From: Sitta carolinensis
Taxonomy: Eukaryota; Chordata; Aves; Passeriformes; Sittidae
Reading direction: 5' to 3'
Assembly (NCBI GenBank): GCA_032173965.1
Contig: JAVUNC010000025.1
Coordinates: forward strand, 15,824,001 to 15,888,000
DNA length: 64,000 nt
Shown here piece by piece: positions 36,225 to 49,400 of this stretch. The notes below the pieces were generated by a model. The model worked only from the letters and a program-made list of their open reading frames with translations, searched no databases and was not told the origin of the DNA. Position 1 is the first letter of the stretch, and the number at the start of each line of letters is the position of its first letter. A program made the position numbers and the translations under genes.

Positions 36225-36600
36225 TGGCAAGATGTGTGCAGCTGTTGAAGTCTAGCTCCTCTCTCCTGCACTGGGGCACACAGAGTGTGTTGTCTCTGAA
36301 AATCAGCCTTCTAATTTGTTTCTGTAGAATGGAGTCAGAGTTCTCACGAAATTGTAAGATAAACAAAAATAGTTTACATTCCTTTGTTAAAGATATGATT
36401 TGAAAGACTTCTCCTTCGACCAGTGGGATTGGAGTAGATACTTACCCAATCCCTGGTTAGTGTCCTGAAAATTATAAACAGCTGAAGTTTCAATAAACTT
36501 GATTCTTTTCTTCTTCTGTACCTAAACACCTGTTATCTGTGTGTAGCTGTGAGTCCCTCTGTGTGTCACAGCCACAGGAGAGGTCACCTGCACTGGCAAG
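36225..36600 (+). mobile_element. LTR-like element, family B, copy 1
   Basis: The reverse complement aligns with 52,095-52,395 and 54,800-55,140. Shared blocks, read on plus here, are CTGAAAATCAGCCTTCTAAT, ATGGAGTCAGAGTTCTC, AAATTGTAAGATAAAC, TTTACATTCCTTTGTTAAAG, ACCCAATCCCTG and AAATTATAAACAGCTG. In this orientation a TATAAA-like word (about 36,473) is followed about 20 bp later by CAATAAAC (about 36,492) and a TTCTTTTCTTCTTCTGT block, as in the R region of many LTRs. I cannot name the family. Both edges are approximate. Confidence 0.6.
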
Positions 36601-37689
36601 GGCAGGCATTGAGCTGCAGGAGTCAGCAAGAGGAGAAGAGACACTCCGGGTCTGGCACTCAGAGCTGGCCTGATAGACACAGCTTTATTTCCCCACGAAA
36701 AGGTAATTGAGATCTCTGCACCTTGGGGATGGTGTTGGGATGCTTTCTCACTAGGCTTGCCAGTCACAGCTGGTAACTGAGGGTGGCAGCACATGACAGT
36801 GACAGATCCATTTTCCCTTTGCAGCACAGTTCCTGCCAAGGGAATCTCTAGGCATGGCTGAAACGGGATTTTGTTAAACAATCAAAGTCTCAGCAATAGG
36901 TTTATGGGTATTTTCAACAGTAACTAATGAACACTTAGGTGGCTTAGGTGAATTTGATGCCCCAGCTAAAAATCTGATTGAAAGCTGAAATAGCCATTAA
37001 GTTATTCTTTTATTTCTGTTCGTGGTGAGACAACAAATAGGTCTGGAGTTCTTCCAGTCTATTTGTGATTCAGAATTACTCATTGGATTTCTTCAAGTAA
37101 TTGCCTTTGCAAATCTTCCCATATTCACAATAGCACAGTTGCATATCACAATTCATGCTGTGATAGTTAATAGATATAAGGCTCTGATCCTACTGAGTAT
37201 GAAATCCTGGCATTAGTGAAAGCAAACAGGAGCTTTGACATTAAATTGAGACTAAGATTGATTCCTAATACAGTCCTAGCAAAGCTGTTTTTACACTCTC
37301 ATTCATGGTGGAGAGGAAGTCTAAATAACATATGTTGGCTGGGAAATACGTGCAGCCAGATCTGTTTGAAAGAGAAGTTAAACATCTGCACCCCATCAGC
37401 TGACTAGTGAATTTTGAGAACTCACACATGAATCAGTAAATTGGAAGATTAAACCTCCTTCCCTGCTACCAGATCACTGCAGGCATTTTCCCTGAGCTGC
37501 ATGCTGCTGACAAGGTCTGGCAGATGGTGAATTATTTTGATCTTCATGAATTTTTTTAGTGGCTGATTGACAGCTGATAGGCACTTTTCCTTTAGACAAC
37601 AATAAGCCACGTTTCCCCCATTGCTGTATTTATGGAGGCGTTGCCTTTTTCATTTCCAACTGTGACATGAGTTTGTATGGTCTGGACCC

Positions 37690-38000
37690 TCCCCAAAAAT
37701 TTCGGGAAGCTCACAATCACACCTTTACTCCTGAGGCTTTGCAGGGCTGGGGCACCGTACCCAGCATCCCAAACTTCGGGGCTACCCGGAGCTACGGCGA
37801 CAGGAATAGCCAGCAAGGAAAATGCTGATTTTTTTGGCATTTCTCCTGTTTACACGGGGCAGGGCTGATTCATTTGGGCTTCGCACCAGGAGATGGCAGG
37901 GTCGGGCTGTCCACGAAGCCTTTACCAGCGCTAGTTACCGATCCGCTGCCTTTCTAGGATGGGATTTGAAAGCTCGAGATACCGAGCCTCTGACAGACAT
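37690..38000. promoter_or_regulatory. CpG-enriched patch
   Basis: I count about 16 CpGs in roughly 310 bp (TTTCGGGAAGC, ACTTCGGGGCTACCCGGAGC, TACGGCGACAGG, GGTCGGGC, TTACCGATCCGC, GCTCGAG and others), whereas flanking kilobases contain very few. GC is only about 50%, so it is not a classical island. It may be unmethylated in the germline or conserved. An 80-codon plus frame starting at 37,822 overlaps it. Confidence 0.4.
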
Positions 38001-38322
38001 TTATGAAAAATATACTGTGCTCAGCAGTATAATTAAAGAACTATCACTCCTGAGACTGACCTGAGTTAAATGCAATGGATTCAGACAACAACAAGCTTTA
38101 TGGGAGTGCAGACAAAGGATAGAAATTACAATTTAGGCTATTTCTCCAGAAACTTCTGTTCTATTTCTGTTGTTTTTCAGACACTTAGAAAACTGTGCAA
38201 TTGATAACATCAACCCAACTTTTCTCTTGACGCTTTCTACTGCCTTCTCCCTCCCTGTGAGTTTTCTTTTATTAAGGATACTCTGAAAATGAATTTGGTT
38301 TTGGTGTTAGTTCTGTTCCTTT

Positions 38323-38341
38323 TGCCTTGCCTTGCCTTGCC
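38323..38341. repeat. (CCTTG)n short tandem repeat
   Basis: Three and a half CCTTG units. Confidence 0.8.
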
Positions 38342-41300
38342 ATAAAAATGCAACTGTATTTTGCAGTAAACCATTAATCATAGTAATAGCAGTGGCAGTG
38401 ATTAATTGATCAGACAGAAAGCATGTGCCTGATCCATGATAATTGCTGGAAATGTGATCTGACATTTTAGCCAGTGGCAACTTGTTGCTTTAAATCTGGG
38501 AGAGCACAGTGTCTGCCACCCCAATGGACAGTGCCCAGACCAGCACAGGTGGCTGCAGAGCCCATCCTTCTTTCAGTGCTAACTCATTCCTGCTCCAGCT
38601 GTGTCCACGGGATGTTTCAGCATGAGAAAACTGTTTTACTGGCTAACCAAACCCACTGCCTGATTCCTGCTGCCATAGGTGCTCCTGTTAGCTGCCTGCA
38701 CTGATTCAGGCACCCCATGGGAATAGAGCAGCAGCATCTATGCTGGCTCAAAATCTGCCTGGGCATTGCTTGGAAAGGCAAACTAGGCTGACTCTGAGGT
38801 TACAGACGGCCAGGGCTCCGTGCAAGTCGTGCAGTGAAAGGTGGGAAGTGCCTTGTGCCTGCCTGAGGTCCTGCAGGACATGAGGAGCCTGCAGGATCTG
38901 CTGCTGAGCCGTTGAGGACTGGGGGAGATTTGACCCCATCGTGCCTGGCCTGCTTGGAAGGGTGCAGGGTCAAAGAGCCAGCCAGGCTTGCTCCAGATGT
39001 GAGCCCTTGCTGGCTCACCACCCAGTGCCCAGTGCCCAGCCCACCCCCGAGCAGAGATCAGCTCCTCCCGGCCACCTCCACCCAGTTTACATACTGGGCA
39101 AGCCATTCCATGGTGTGCAATATGCCTTTGGCCAATTTGGATCAGCTGTCCTGGCTGTGCCCACTCCCAGCTATTTGTGTATGTGCATTTTGGCAGACCA
39201 CGGGAAAATAAAAAGTTCTTAGGGTAAGCACTGCTGAGCAGCAGCTAAACCCAGTGTGTTATCAGTGTTATCCTCACAGTGAGTCCAAAACACAGCACTG
39301 GGAAGAAAATTAACTCTATCCTAGCTGAAAGCAGGGCAGGGATCCCCCCTCTCCCTCCTCCTCGGTGCCAGAGGGCTTTACTGGCCATGGCTGTCTCATA
39401 GTTTGGCTGTGTGAACAACACAAGAGCATCAGCACAGGAACAACAAGTAGGCAGTGTTAAGTCTCTCTTTGTCCAGAGCCCTGGGTTGTTATTCCAGTAC
39501 TTGTGCTGACTCTGGCACGTTCATCAGGCACAAGAAGGACTTTAGTCCTGAGCAGCACGCATGATTTACAGCTGTCACCTTTATATTATCCTGCTGCCAG
39601 AGCCTCACTACCCAGTGGTGTTCCATGCTGTGTCAGATTAAATGCAGGGCATTTAAAGCAGCTGAACTTCTCTGCAGAATGCCAGACACCAGGGCAGGAG
39701 ACCTGTGTCAATGTGGAAAGCAAATGCCTCCCCTAGTTCAAAGGTCGGTTTCAAACAACCTGCCCAGACAGGTTTAGCTGGTAGCAGCAGAGGTATGGTG
39801 GCTGGGGAATTGGGACCAGCCAATTTACAGTATAGAAACAAATTTTAAAGCAAATTTTCCCCTCTCAAAGGTCTTCACTGAAAGCTCCCATGCAAAATAG
39901 TGATTTGGTACCACAGGCCACAGACAAGCCAGACACAGTTGTGACCATCTTGCTTTCAAGTTACTGTATGAGCTGCTTTGAAAATGCCATAATTCCCTGC
40001 TTTTTGGGCCCAGAGCACTTCAGAAAGGGACAAGGCTGGTGTTCAGTGTTTGAGCTATTTGTGCTGACACACAAAGGAGGGGACCATATTCCACAACGGG
40101 CCTCCAAATCAGTTCATTAACATTACCTCTGACTTTTTTCTCAGCTGCCCTTTGTTTTGCTCCAGTGTAGATCCCTTTTTGTCAGTTTGCTTCCATCTAA
40201 TTGAGAGCACCAGCTGGTCTCTGCACCTTTGAAAAGGGCCTTGCAGTGCTCTGCAGTAATTGCTTAGCACACCCTTGCATAGAGCTGGGGGCAGGCATTG
40301 CTCCAGTCATTGGTAAGATGCATTTGTGTTTTTCACAAACCTAGGGGATGCTTAGGGATAACTGCCTGGTTATTTCTAGAGCTGCTGCTTTGCTCAAACC
40401 CTGCTCCCTTGTTCCTCAGGTCCAGGGTTCAGGAGAGACCTGGAAAGTAAAAAAGTGAGTGTTCAGCCAACCCTTTCAGCACTGTCATGTCCAGGTTTTG
40501 CCTTTGCTCTGCTTTGGCCCTGAGTGGCCAATTTCTGATATTGATACAGGATTAAACCAATGAAAAGGGTGGGTATGCCAAAATGCCATCTACATTTGAA
40601 GGATTATGAGCTGCCACTTCCAAGCAATGTCTGGAAGAAAATCAGCAGCAAAAGTTCCTCTAACAGAGTTGCTGGAACCATTGCTTCCCAGAAACCTCAG
40701 GAACAATTTGACACAGCCTAAAGGTAGGATGTAAGCTGTCCTGCCCTGGAGCATGGACCAGAGCTGCCTTCCTCCTGGCTGGAACCAGGGAACACAGGGC
40801 TGGTGGTGCTGCAGGGTTTCCATGGAAGACGAGGGTAAGTGAAACTCTCTGCAGGCTGGGAAAACAGAAGGTACTGTGTCTGCCTCTACTTAAATGAAAT
40901 GACTTTTGAAGTTATTAGGAAACTGATTGCTGCTTTTGAACACTGCCTGTACACAGTAAAATAAAGTCAGTAGAAACACGGATGAGATGGTGCCAAGATT
41001 CTCAGTTTCTTAAACTTAGAAATCCTCTTTTTTTGCCAAGTAACTTACCCTTCTAAAACAGATCTTTACATTTCCTGAAATGGGACCAAAACCTGGCCCA
41101 TTTGCTTCACATCCTAATTTAGGTGTAGTTGTTTCTTTGGCCACTCTGTGGATTTAAATTTTGGAAAGTGCTCTTCATGAAAATTGGCATTTTTCTCTTG
41201 TGTTTCATATTAAAACACTTTTGAAATCTGCATGGTGAGAGCAGAGAAATGACCAACACTCTGGCTAATCTCTGCCAGATTTGAAAGGAGTTAATATTTC

Positions 41301-44124
41301 TATGACAGATGTAAAGCCAGTAATCCCAAAATGAAGCACCAAGAAGTTGGTGTGAGGAGATTTTCTTGACAGACAGCACAACAGGGTTACTCTTCCTAGA
41401 AGAGCAGATGGAGCCATCAGGAAAAGACAGAGGAGTGGAAAGGAGAAACAAAGTTAGACTGTGAAAGGTTATGTGAAGTCCCACACAAGCAAAGAGAAAA
41501 CACATGCTTTAGTGCTGTCTTGGAGGGGGTCCCAAATGTCCTACAAACCTGCAGCTAACAGAGTAGCCAAGATCTGTTCAGGTTTAATTTTGGTATATCA
41601 TGTTTAAATTAGTGTGCTAGCTCACGTCAAGTCCATGCTTGTAATTAAATTTTGAAAGAACATTTTCTTTTCTGAGAAAGATTTAAAAAATGAATTGGTT
41701 ATATTTCAGCTTTGTTGACAAAGATGGTTTCAGTTAATGAAAGACTAAACTGGATGCATTAAGAATGAGAGGAATATAAACCATATGCTGCTATGTTTGG
41801 TGCACTCAAAACAATTCTTCTTTCTACTGGATTCCCTGGGGCTGTTTTCAGGCTGAAGGTAATCTATGTATTTGTTTTTGTGCTTTAACACAAGATAACC
41901 CAAACAGGTACAGGTTGGAAAACTGAATGTTCTTGATCCATTTGGAAGTGTCTTTCTGCTAAAATACTGAGGACACTAAGCTGGAATGTCTTACTCTTCA
42001 CAGGTCAAATACTAAAACTAGACTAGTTTATTTTTACTTGCACTGTCCTGCTGCTTTTCTGTATTTTCACTGAAATTTGTGGAATGCATCAAGCCCAGAG
42101 TGCATTCTTTTAAAATAGAGAACATCTCGTATTTTACACTGAAAACTTTAGTATTCTTTTCTCAGAAGGCTGCAAACCACTTTTTGGAAGGAGAATTTAT
42201 GCTGGTTTCAACAGTTGCCTATTAGCAAGAAATTGCAAGACATTAAAAAATCTTCATGAACTCATCTCTCAGAAGCAATTTAAATACTTTCATTTTAGGA
42301 TATTTCATTTTTACAACAAATGTTGGCCTTGGCTTCAAGAACCACCAGTCCTTGAACATTAAATTATCAGCTGCAGGGAGTACATGTGGTTACAATAAAA
42401 AGAAACATGCATGAAGTTTATTGTGAGGAAAAGAATATCATCCAGTCCAATGTTATTCTTATTCTGGTTTTGTGAGAGTTTGGACAAGGGATGGGTAATT
42501 GTGAACGTGTTTATAAATCCCAAACAGCTCTTATATTTTTTAGAAAAAATGTATTTATACTGTTTGAATTCAAAATTAGTTATTTATACCCTAGTTCTTG
42601 AAAGGCTTTGAGAAATTGCACCAGGAATATTGCTGTCTTCAGTATAATACATTCTTGACTGGCTCTATTAAAATCAATATTAGGTTTCTTGTAAAGCTTG
42701 CAGTATGTACAATCCTGTTTCTGTTTGAGAATGGTGTGAGTATTTTAATTAACCTCAGTAAGCATTCTTATATATGTTAAGGAAACAGATGAATTCCCTT
42801 TATGACAGATAAATACCATTCCTTTTGTACCTTTCTCCCAGTGAAGCCCCTTATTTATCTTCTCAGCACCCAAGCTGTCCTGGTGAGGTCTGAAGGATCA
42901 GCCTTGCATGTGTCTAAATTAAACAGGAGGTGAATAACCTCACCCCTAGGAGAAAGCATACCCACCTACCTTAGAATTTGTTACCCAGAACTGGAAAGGA
43001 GAAGGCTGTTCACCTGCACCACTGCCTTTGTGTGGAGTTCTTCTGCTTTGCAAAGCACTACTTGGGAGATAAAAGGGTTTGTACAGTTCCAGGCAGTCAC
43101 AAATGCCCTTGCTCAGCCAGACCTATGCTCCCACATCTGGCACATCTGTGGAGAGAACACATTGTGGTCTGTTGATAGGGGCCGTGGATATTCTGAAATT
43201 ACCTTTGCTGTCCCTACTGCTGTGTTTGTCTGCTGGTCTTTTGCTGCTGATGTACTTGAGGATCTTTGGGGGTTTTGTTGTTGTGTGATGCTTTTCACTT
43301 TTTGTTTTGTAGAGCACTGGTTGTTCCTGCAATTGGGACTTTACAAACCCATCACAGGGACACCAGAACTGGTTTCTGGTGACTCTCCCACCAACTGCAA
43401 GCATCTTTAGGCAGGTGTCTGTTTTATTTCAGCGGGAAATGAGGCACAAGGAACACTCCAGGAGACCTCTTGTAGATTAGTCTTTTGTCTGCACTTTAAA
43501 GGGAGGCATATAATGATGACTTGTCATTGCTCTTTGTTGAAAATTTTATCTCCCTATTCTGAGTCAGTGTGAACTTCTTCTTAGCTGGGCATTTTTTGGC
43601 GTCTCTTGTTAATCTTTCAAATATATTTGTTAGTGCTGCACTTTAGTGTTGTCAGCTCAGGTTTCAAGCTTTTGGCTCTATTCAGGATTCCTTTGTGAAT
43701 CAGGGTTTTATCTGCTTGTATCATCATCCCTTCAATGTGTTTAATCTTCTAAAATCATCTCAATATGAATGCTCACTGCACAAGTGGGGAGTGCCTTTTG
43801 GATTCCTTAAACAAAACAAAAGCCCAATAACATCAAATAATGAGAACTTGTGCTGCTTCTGCTGTGCTGTCCACATATCCATTTTTCTAAGCTGATTTGG
43901 CCTAGATGAATAGGTGCAATGATTTGTACCTACATTTGTATGTGTTGGTCTTATTTCACCTACCAGAGCCTTTGTGAAATCCTATAAAAAGGATAGAATG
44001 CTTTTCTTCCATCCTTCCCTGCTTTCTAGCTTTTCCCCTCTTTCTAGGCAGTGCCATGTATCTAAGGAATGTTACCCCAGAGCCTGTTGTATTACAAAGC
44101 ACAGTGTGTGTGATGTGTTTTAGT

Positions 44125-44203
44125 CTTTGTTTGTTTGGGTTTTTTGTTCATTTTTTGTTTGGGCTTTTGTTTGGTTGGTAGTTTTGTGGGTTTTGGGGTT
44201 TTA
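44125..44203. repeat. T/G-rich low-complexity tract
   Basis: Interrupted GTTT, GGGTTTT and GGTTGG units on the plus strand. Similar tracts lie at 18,779-18,803 and 46,428-46,464. Confidence 0.7.
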
Positions 44204-45766
44204 TTAATATTTGGGTCTTTTTAGCAGCTTATTATAGCAGGCTATAACCTGATATTTAGCAGGCTTATAACAGAAAATAAAATATAGTAAATGATGCCTT
44301 TGAACTGAACAGATGAAGGAGCTCCTGACATCAATATTCACTTGTATTCTGTCATCCAGACTAACTATCAAACTAACTTCTGTTAAAGAACAAGGTTGTA
44401 ATACTGCTTTATACTTTCTAGCAGAAAATTCTAATCATGTTCCTAGGATGTCATATTTTGAAGCAGTTAAAGAAAACCTGCTCACAGGAGGAAACCAGAA
44501 AAGCATTCTAGGTTTTTCCAGGTATAAGGAATTTTTATTTGAGATGCTTTCCTAAAGGTCGGTTTCTGTTTTATCTCCCATCACAGACCTAAGCCAGAAA
44601 CATTCTCAAGCTCAAGGACTTCTGATTCTCATGAACTTTGAAAAGAAAAGCCCAGCACTCTCAAAATCATTCCCTCAGCCACTCTTTCCCCCCACCCCAT
44701 CTAAAAATACAGCTAATGATTTGAAATGTAGTAATATGTATGCATAAAGATGAATTTGGAATTATAAACATGTAGGTATTGATCATTTAACTATATCACT
44801 TTTTCTCACTGGTGTAAGGTTATCCTCTGAAATTCAAAGGAACTGGCAAATATGGGAATTGAGGGTTCATTTCAGGAAAAACTCTCTCTGACATATGTGC
44901 ACATGTATACTTTATTTTAACACAACGTAGGAAGATGAGAGTAAGGGTAACAGTAGATAAAACACCTTTCCTTCTTCAGCTGTAGACTCTGCAGTTTCAT
45001 AAAAGCAATTTCTAAATATTGCAGAAACTCAATGGGACATGCTAAAAATCTCCTGGTGAAGCAGACTGCTCATGCAATCCATAATCATTTAAAGATACTT
45101 TTACATGACTTAAGAAAGTTAAAATCTAGCAATGTGCCACGAACACAAACCCTAAACTTTTGGACAAATAATAAAGTCCTCAATACAGTCCTTGAACTAG
45201 CTACAGCCCCAGCTTCTTGCTATGCACATTCACAGGAATGCCTCTTCACTTGCAAAAATTTCATTAAATAAGCAGCATCTGTGATGCCCTGGTGAGGTCA
45301 CAACCTCTGGCAGAGTCTGGAGAGACATAAAGTGCGTGGTTCCTGCGAAAATTTCATTAAATAAGGATTTAATTTCATTAAATAACCTAAGATTCACTCA
45401 CCAAAGCTGTGGCCATCTGCTTGAAAGGGTGCCAGCCTCTCTTGTTGTCCTCACTCTTCCCACTCATCTTTCCATATTTTCTTACAAACATTTCACTGGC
45501 TTCTTTCTTGCTCTTCAGGTGGCCAGCATTTATAGCCTCTCTCTATTACTGTTAAGTGTCTTTCTTTTCAGCTTTGGCTCCTCTCTCTTTCTTGGACATT
45601 TTCCCCCATATCTCACAGAGATAATTCTGATTCTGACTCACTTCATGAACTTGTGTTACAGAGAGAGGCACAGGGGTGAAATTGGTTGAGAGGACAGGGT
45701 TTGGTGGTGCTGTTACCCCAACAGAAGAGAAAGCTGAAGGAATTGTGGTTCATGACACAAAGCCTA

Positions 45767-45939
45767 GATATAATATAGTTAATAATATATTATTATTTAA
45801 ATTATAATCAAATATTATAAATAATTATTAATATAGTATCTTTATTGTAAAATATATTTATTATGAAATTATATTACTATTACTATATTAGTACTATTAT
45901 AAATATTATTAAATGTTATAATTAAAATTATAATAAAAG
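45767..45939. repeat. AT-only low-complexity block
   Basis: About 170 bp of almost pure A/T with TATTAT, ATTATA and AATATT words, GC close to zero. Partial dyads could form cruciforms, and no clear period is seen. Confidence 0.85.
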
Positions 45940-46127
45940 TTGAAGGCATAAGGACCATAATGCAGAGAGAGAAGTCAGTGACTGACTGGACACTGACTGG
46001 AGACATCCCTGTTCACACAATGTCTGTCAGCACATTACTGCACCTGCAGCATTAGTAGAAGGATTTCTTATTAGCATCAGGTTCAGAGCTGTGTAATAAT
46101 TGACTTTTTTGTTTGTCTGACCTGACT

Positions 46128-46206
46128 AAACAAAAACAACACCCCCCCAAAAAAAAACCCTAACCACAACAACAGCAAAACCCAAAAACAACCCCCCCTC
46201 AAAAAA
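46128..46206. repeat. A/C-rich low-complexity tract
   Basis: Runs of C7, A9, CCCTAACC, CAACAACAGC and another C7. It shares the C7-A9-CCCTAA string with the tract at 33,764-33,840. Confidence 0.8.
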
Positions 46207-46427
46207 GTTGTATTTACCTGAATCAAAATGTGGTTATTTTTATGAACTTAAATGGAAGCAGAAAGAAATTATCTATAAATTACCAACAGACTTCTTTCAC
46301 TCCTAAATAATGTATTTTGTATGCTGGTTAGACTTGGAGGTTAAAGGTTAAAAAAGAAAACACTTTGTATAGTCTGTACAAAATATTGTATGTTTTTGTC
46401 TCTTGAAATTGAAATGCCAAGATATAA

Positions 46428-46464
46428 TTTTTTTTTTGTTTGTTTGTTTGGGTTTTTTTGTTTA
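46428..46464. repeat. T-rich (GTTT)n tract
   Basis: A T-run followed by GTTTGTTTGTTTGGG and a further T run. Confidence 0.8.
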
Positions 46465-49400
46465 CATACATTAAATATGGCTATTACTGAAACAGTATTT
46501 TCCAGGAAACTGTTCTCTGCAAAAAAACCCTCACCTAGCTCTTTCATAGAACTTAACAGCAATTGTACCCCACAACTTCCTCCCCAGTTAGAGCCTGACT
46601 CATGGCCAGTGCCATCGCCTTCAGTGGGACTGTGTGCTTGAGTGCAGATTCAAATCAGGCAGTTTAATGTTTCCAATTATGGGAAATGTATCTGGAAGCA
46701 TGCCAAAATGCTAAATAGCTTGATAAAACAGAAAGGTTCCTTGTTTCAATTATTTCTTATTCCACTACACGCTCCCCCTGCCACCACTTAATTAGAGACG
46801 AGAACGCCACAGGAGATCCTGCTCTTTATTAATTCATTTTAAAGTTATTAACTGTATTGGCAACAGCAAAGCCTGAATTTAATGCAAGCTCTGGGTAAGG
46901 AGAGGCAGTCCAGTGTGTCTGTCATTAACCTGGCACTGGAGTGGCCATAATTCCTCCTCCTGACAAGTATGCAATCAAATCACTTGGACACAGAGGACCA
47001 GAGGTGTTTCATTTGACTCCTGTGGAAAATCAGGAAATTTAGGAACCTCTAGTGATCAGATGCTTTGTCTGTCTCCGTGTGCCAGTTGCTGTTTTGGAAG
47101 GGTTTGTGAGGATAGCTGTGTGAAGAACTGCTCTGTGGTTATTTAAGAAGCCCTGAAAGCAATGTAACACTTGTATTTTTTGGGCTTAACTTTCTTTCAC
47201 TTTGCAGTAACTTGTGGGAGTGGGATTAAATCTGCACCGTGTTGGATATTCACATTAGGCCAAGTGTCATGTAAACTTCCTCCAGGAAGAAGGGATGGGT
47301 CCTGTTCTTTTCTGAAGCACCTCTATCCTTTCTAACACAGGAATCAGTGGGAATGGTAGCTGAAAGCTGAGACTGTGGTTTTTACACCATTCAGTACAAT
47401 TCCAAGTTTTAAAAAGTGGCCCTCTCAGCTGGTGGAGCAGAAGATTTTGCTATTCCCCTAAGGATTATGGAGTTTAAAAGGTCAGAGCTCCTTGTAGCAA
47501 TTACTTGATAACAATAAGAGCTGAATGCTTGTTTGGATTTTGTTAGCAAAATGTAGGTAAGATAAGAAAAAGAACCCACAGCAAAATTTACAAACTGATT
47601 AGTCAGTGTTACAACAAGTCACTCCACAAATGAAGCCACCAATAGAAATGTTTATATTGGGGATTTATCTAGCCCTTTGAGCTATCTTGTTTCTGATTTA
47701 AAATACTTGGGTTTGCTCACTGAAATATTCTGCTTGCAACAGCATAACAACATGTTAAATTGTTTGTTTGTGTAATGACTTGTGGGACAGGTCCTCACTC
47801 CTCACTTGGTGCAATTTGATAAGGATTATGGGCTCAAGAGCTGTCACTACACAATTAGTCCACCACTAATTTGTTCTAAGGCAGGGTAACCTGAGGAACT
47901 CTTTCACTAGTGATAGTCACTGAAATGTGCATTTTGCTGCTTGCATTATTCCCTTGCTGGCATTTTTCCTTAGAGCACATGCTAGGGAGCTTTACAACCC
48001 ACAGCACCCTTCCTGCTCTGTGGCTCTGGATGTTTATTCTTCTGCCTAGGACATCTGTGACACAGCTGGCTGTCTGTCCTCCACTGCTTTACTGCATAAC
48101 ACCCCAAATTCTTCTAGGAAGAAGCACAGCCTGTGTTGGTCACAGCACAGCACTGCAGGGAATCATGGATGAAAACTGATGGAGCTGGGCTGAGAAAACC
48201 TGGCCACACCTGCACCTTCACAAGGTGTCAGGCTAGCTCTGAGCTCACAGGCAGTCCTGAATTAATGTCTGAAATAATCATCCTCCTCACATTTAGGATT
48301 TCTTCCTTACTGTGCTCCAGAACTTACTCCAAACATTCTCTGGAGTGCTGCGTCTTAGCCACGTTTGGCCCTGCCAGAAGACCAGGAACTATTTCTACCT
48401 CACAGAGCAGATTTAATCCTTTTTAGAGATGCCAAGAAACTACAGAGCCTGCAGTTACTGTGGGTGCCCATTGCCTCGGGGCCAGCCAGCTGAGAGAGAT
48501 GCTTGTTGAGGAGTCAAGGCTGAGCTCCTCAAGGCAGCTCATGGTCTAGGTGCAGTCAGTTTGTGTGTCTGGTTTTTGAGTTTCCCAAGAATTCCTTGGG
48601 AAGGCAGAAAAGTAGAGAATTAGCTTTCAAAGGCCAGTTGCTGTAAAGACGGTGTTATTGTCAGAAATCCAAAATTGCTGAACCTAAATTCCAATTAAAT
48701 AGTCATCATTATAAAAAATATTACACTGCTCAGTTGTATTTACATGGAACAATTGCATTTCATTATTTTTATTAACCATTCAGTAGTTACAAAGTCTCAT
48801 TTATGACCACTTAACAGCCAGGCTCTTAATATTTGTAGTGCAATTAGGCTGAAACAGTCTTGAATAATGTCCTGTTTACAACTGCAGTAATAAAACAAGA
48901 GCACCAGGGACAGAAAGGCTAATTAAAGGGGACAATTGGAGAAAACAATCCAGCATTGGATGGCTGGAAACATGCAGTTATTGCTCCTGTATGGGGTAGA
49001 TTTATGCTAAAGGTGCTTAAGCCTTAAAAGTATTTGGTTTCTTTTCACATTTCTGTTTGGACTGGCTGGACCTCATTCTCATTCACAGCCAGACTTCTTT
49101 GCACTTTCAGGGGAAGTATCAAAAGCCTTTAGAAAGATATTTACTGCCAAAGTGGTCTAAAGAGGCAATAAAAATCAGACTGGACAAAAAAGTTAATAGA
49201 AACAATATTCCTACCCCTAAGTTCTTGATATTTTATAAAGGCTGTGGGATCTTAGGGAATTAATATCACTCCTGTGTAATGAACACAGACTGGCTGAATC
49301 CAGACATGCTGTGTAATTAGTGCTAACATCCAAACCCTCCCAAAGTCTGCTCTGCATGGCCAAAGTGCTTGGCCACCACTCATAAACTCAATGGGTAGCA

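Larger units (their letters stand above)
36601..45766. other. Intergenic DNA
   Basis: Mostly unique. It contains the CpG-enriched patch at 37,690-38,000, a CCTTG pentanucleotide run, a T/G-rich tract at 44,125-44,203 and three short copies of an ATTTCATTAAATAA word at 45,252-45,385. Frames of 128 codons (minus, 41,119-41,505) and 126 codons (plus, 43,030-43,410) have no recognised family and conflict with overlapping frames. Confidence 0.5.

Noticed and set aside
40480..40580. Another solo LTR end near AGGATTAAACCAATG
   Set aside because: Only a TTAAACC word matches; neighbouring LTR blocks are absent.
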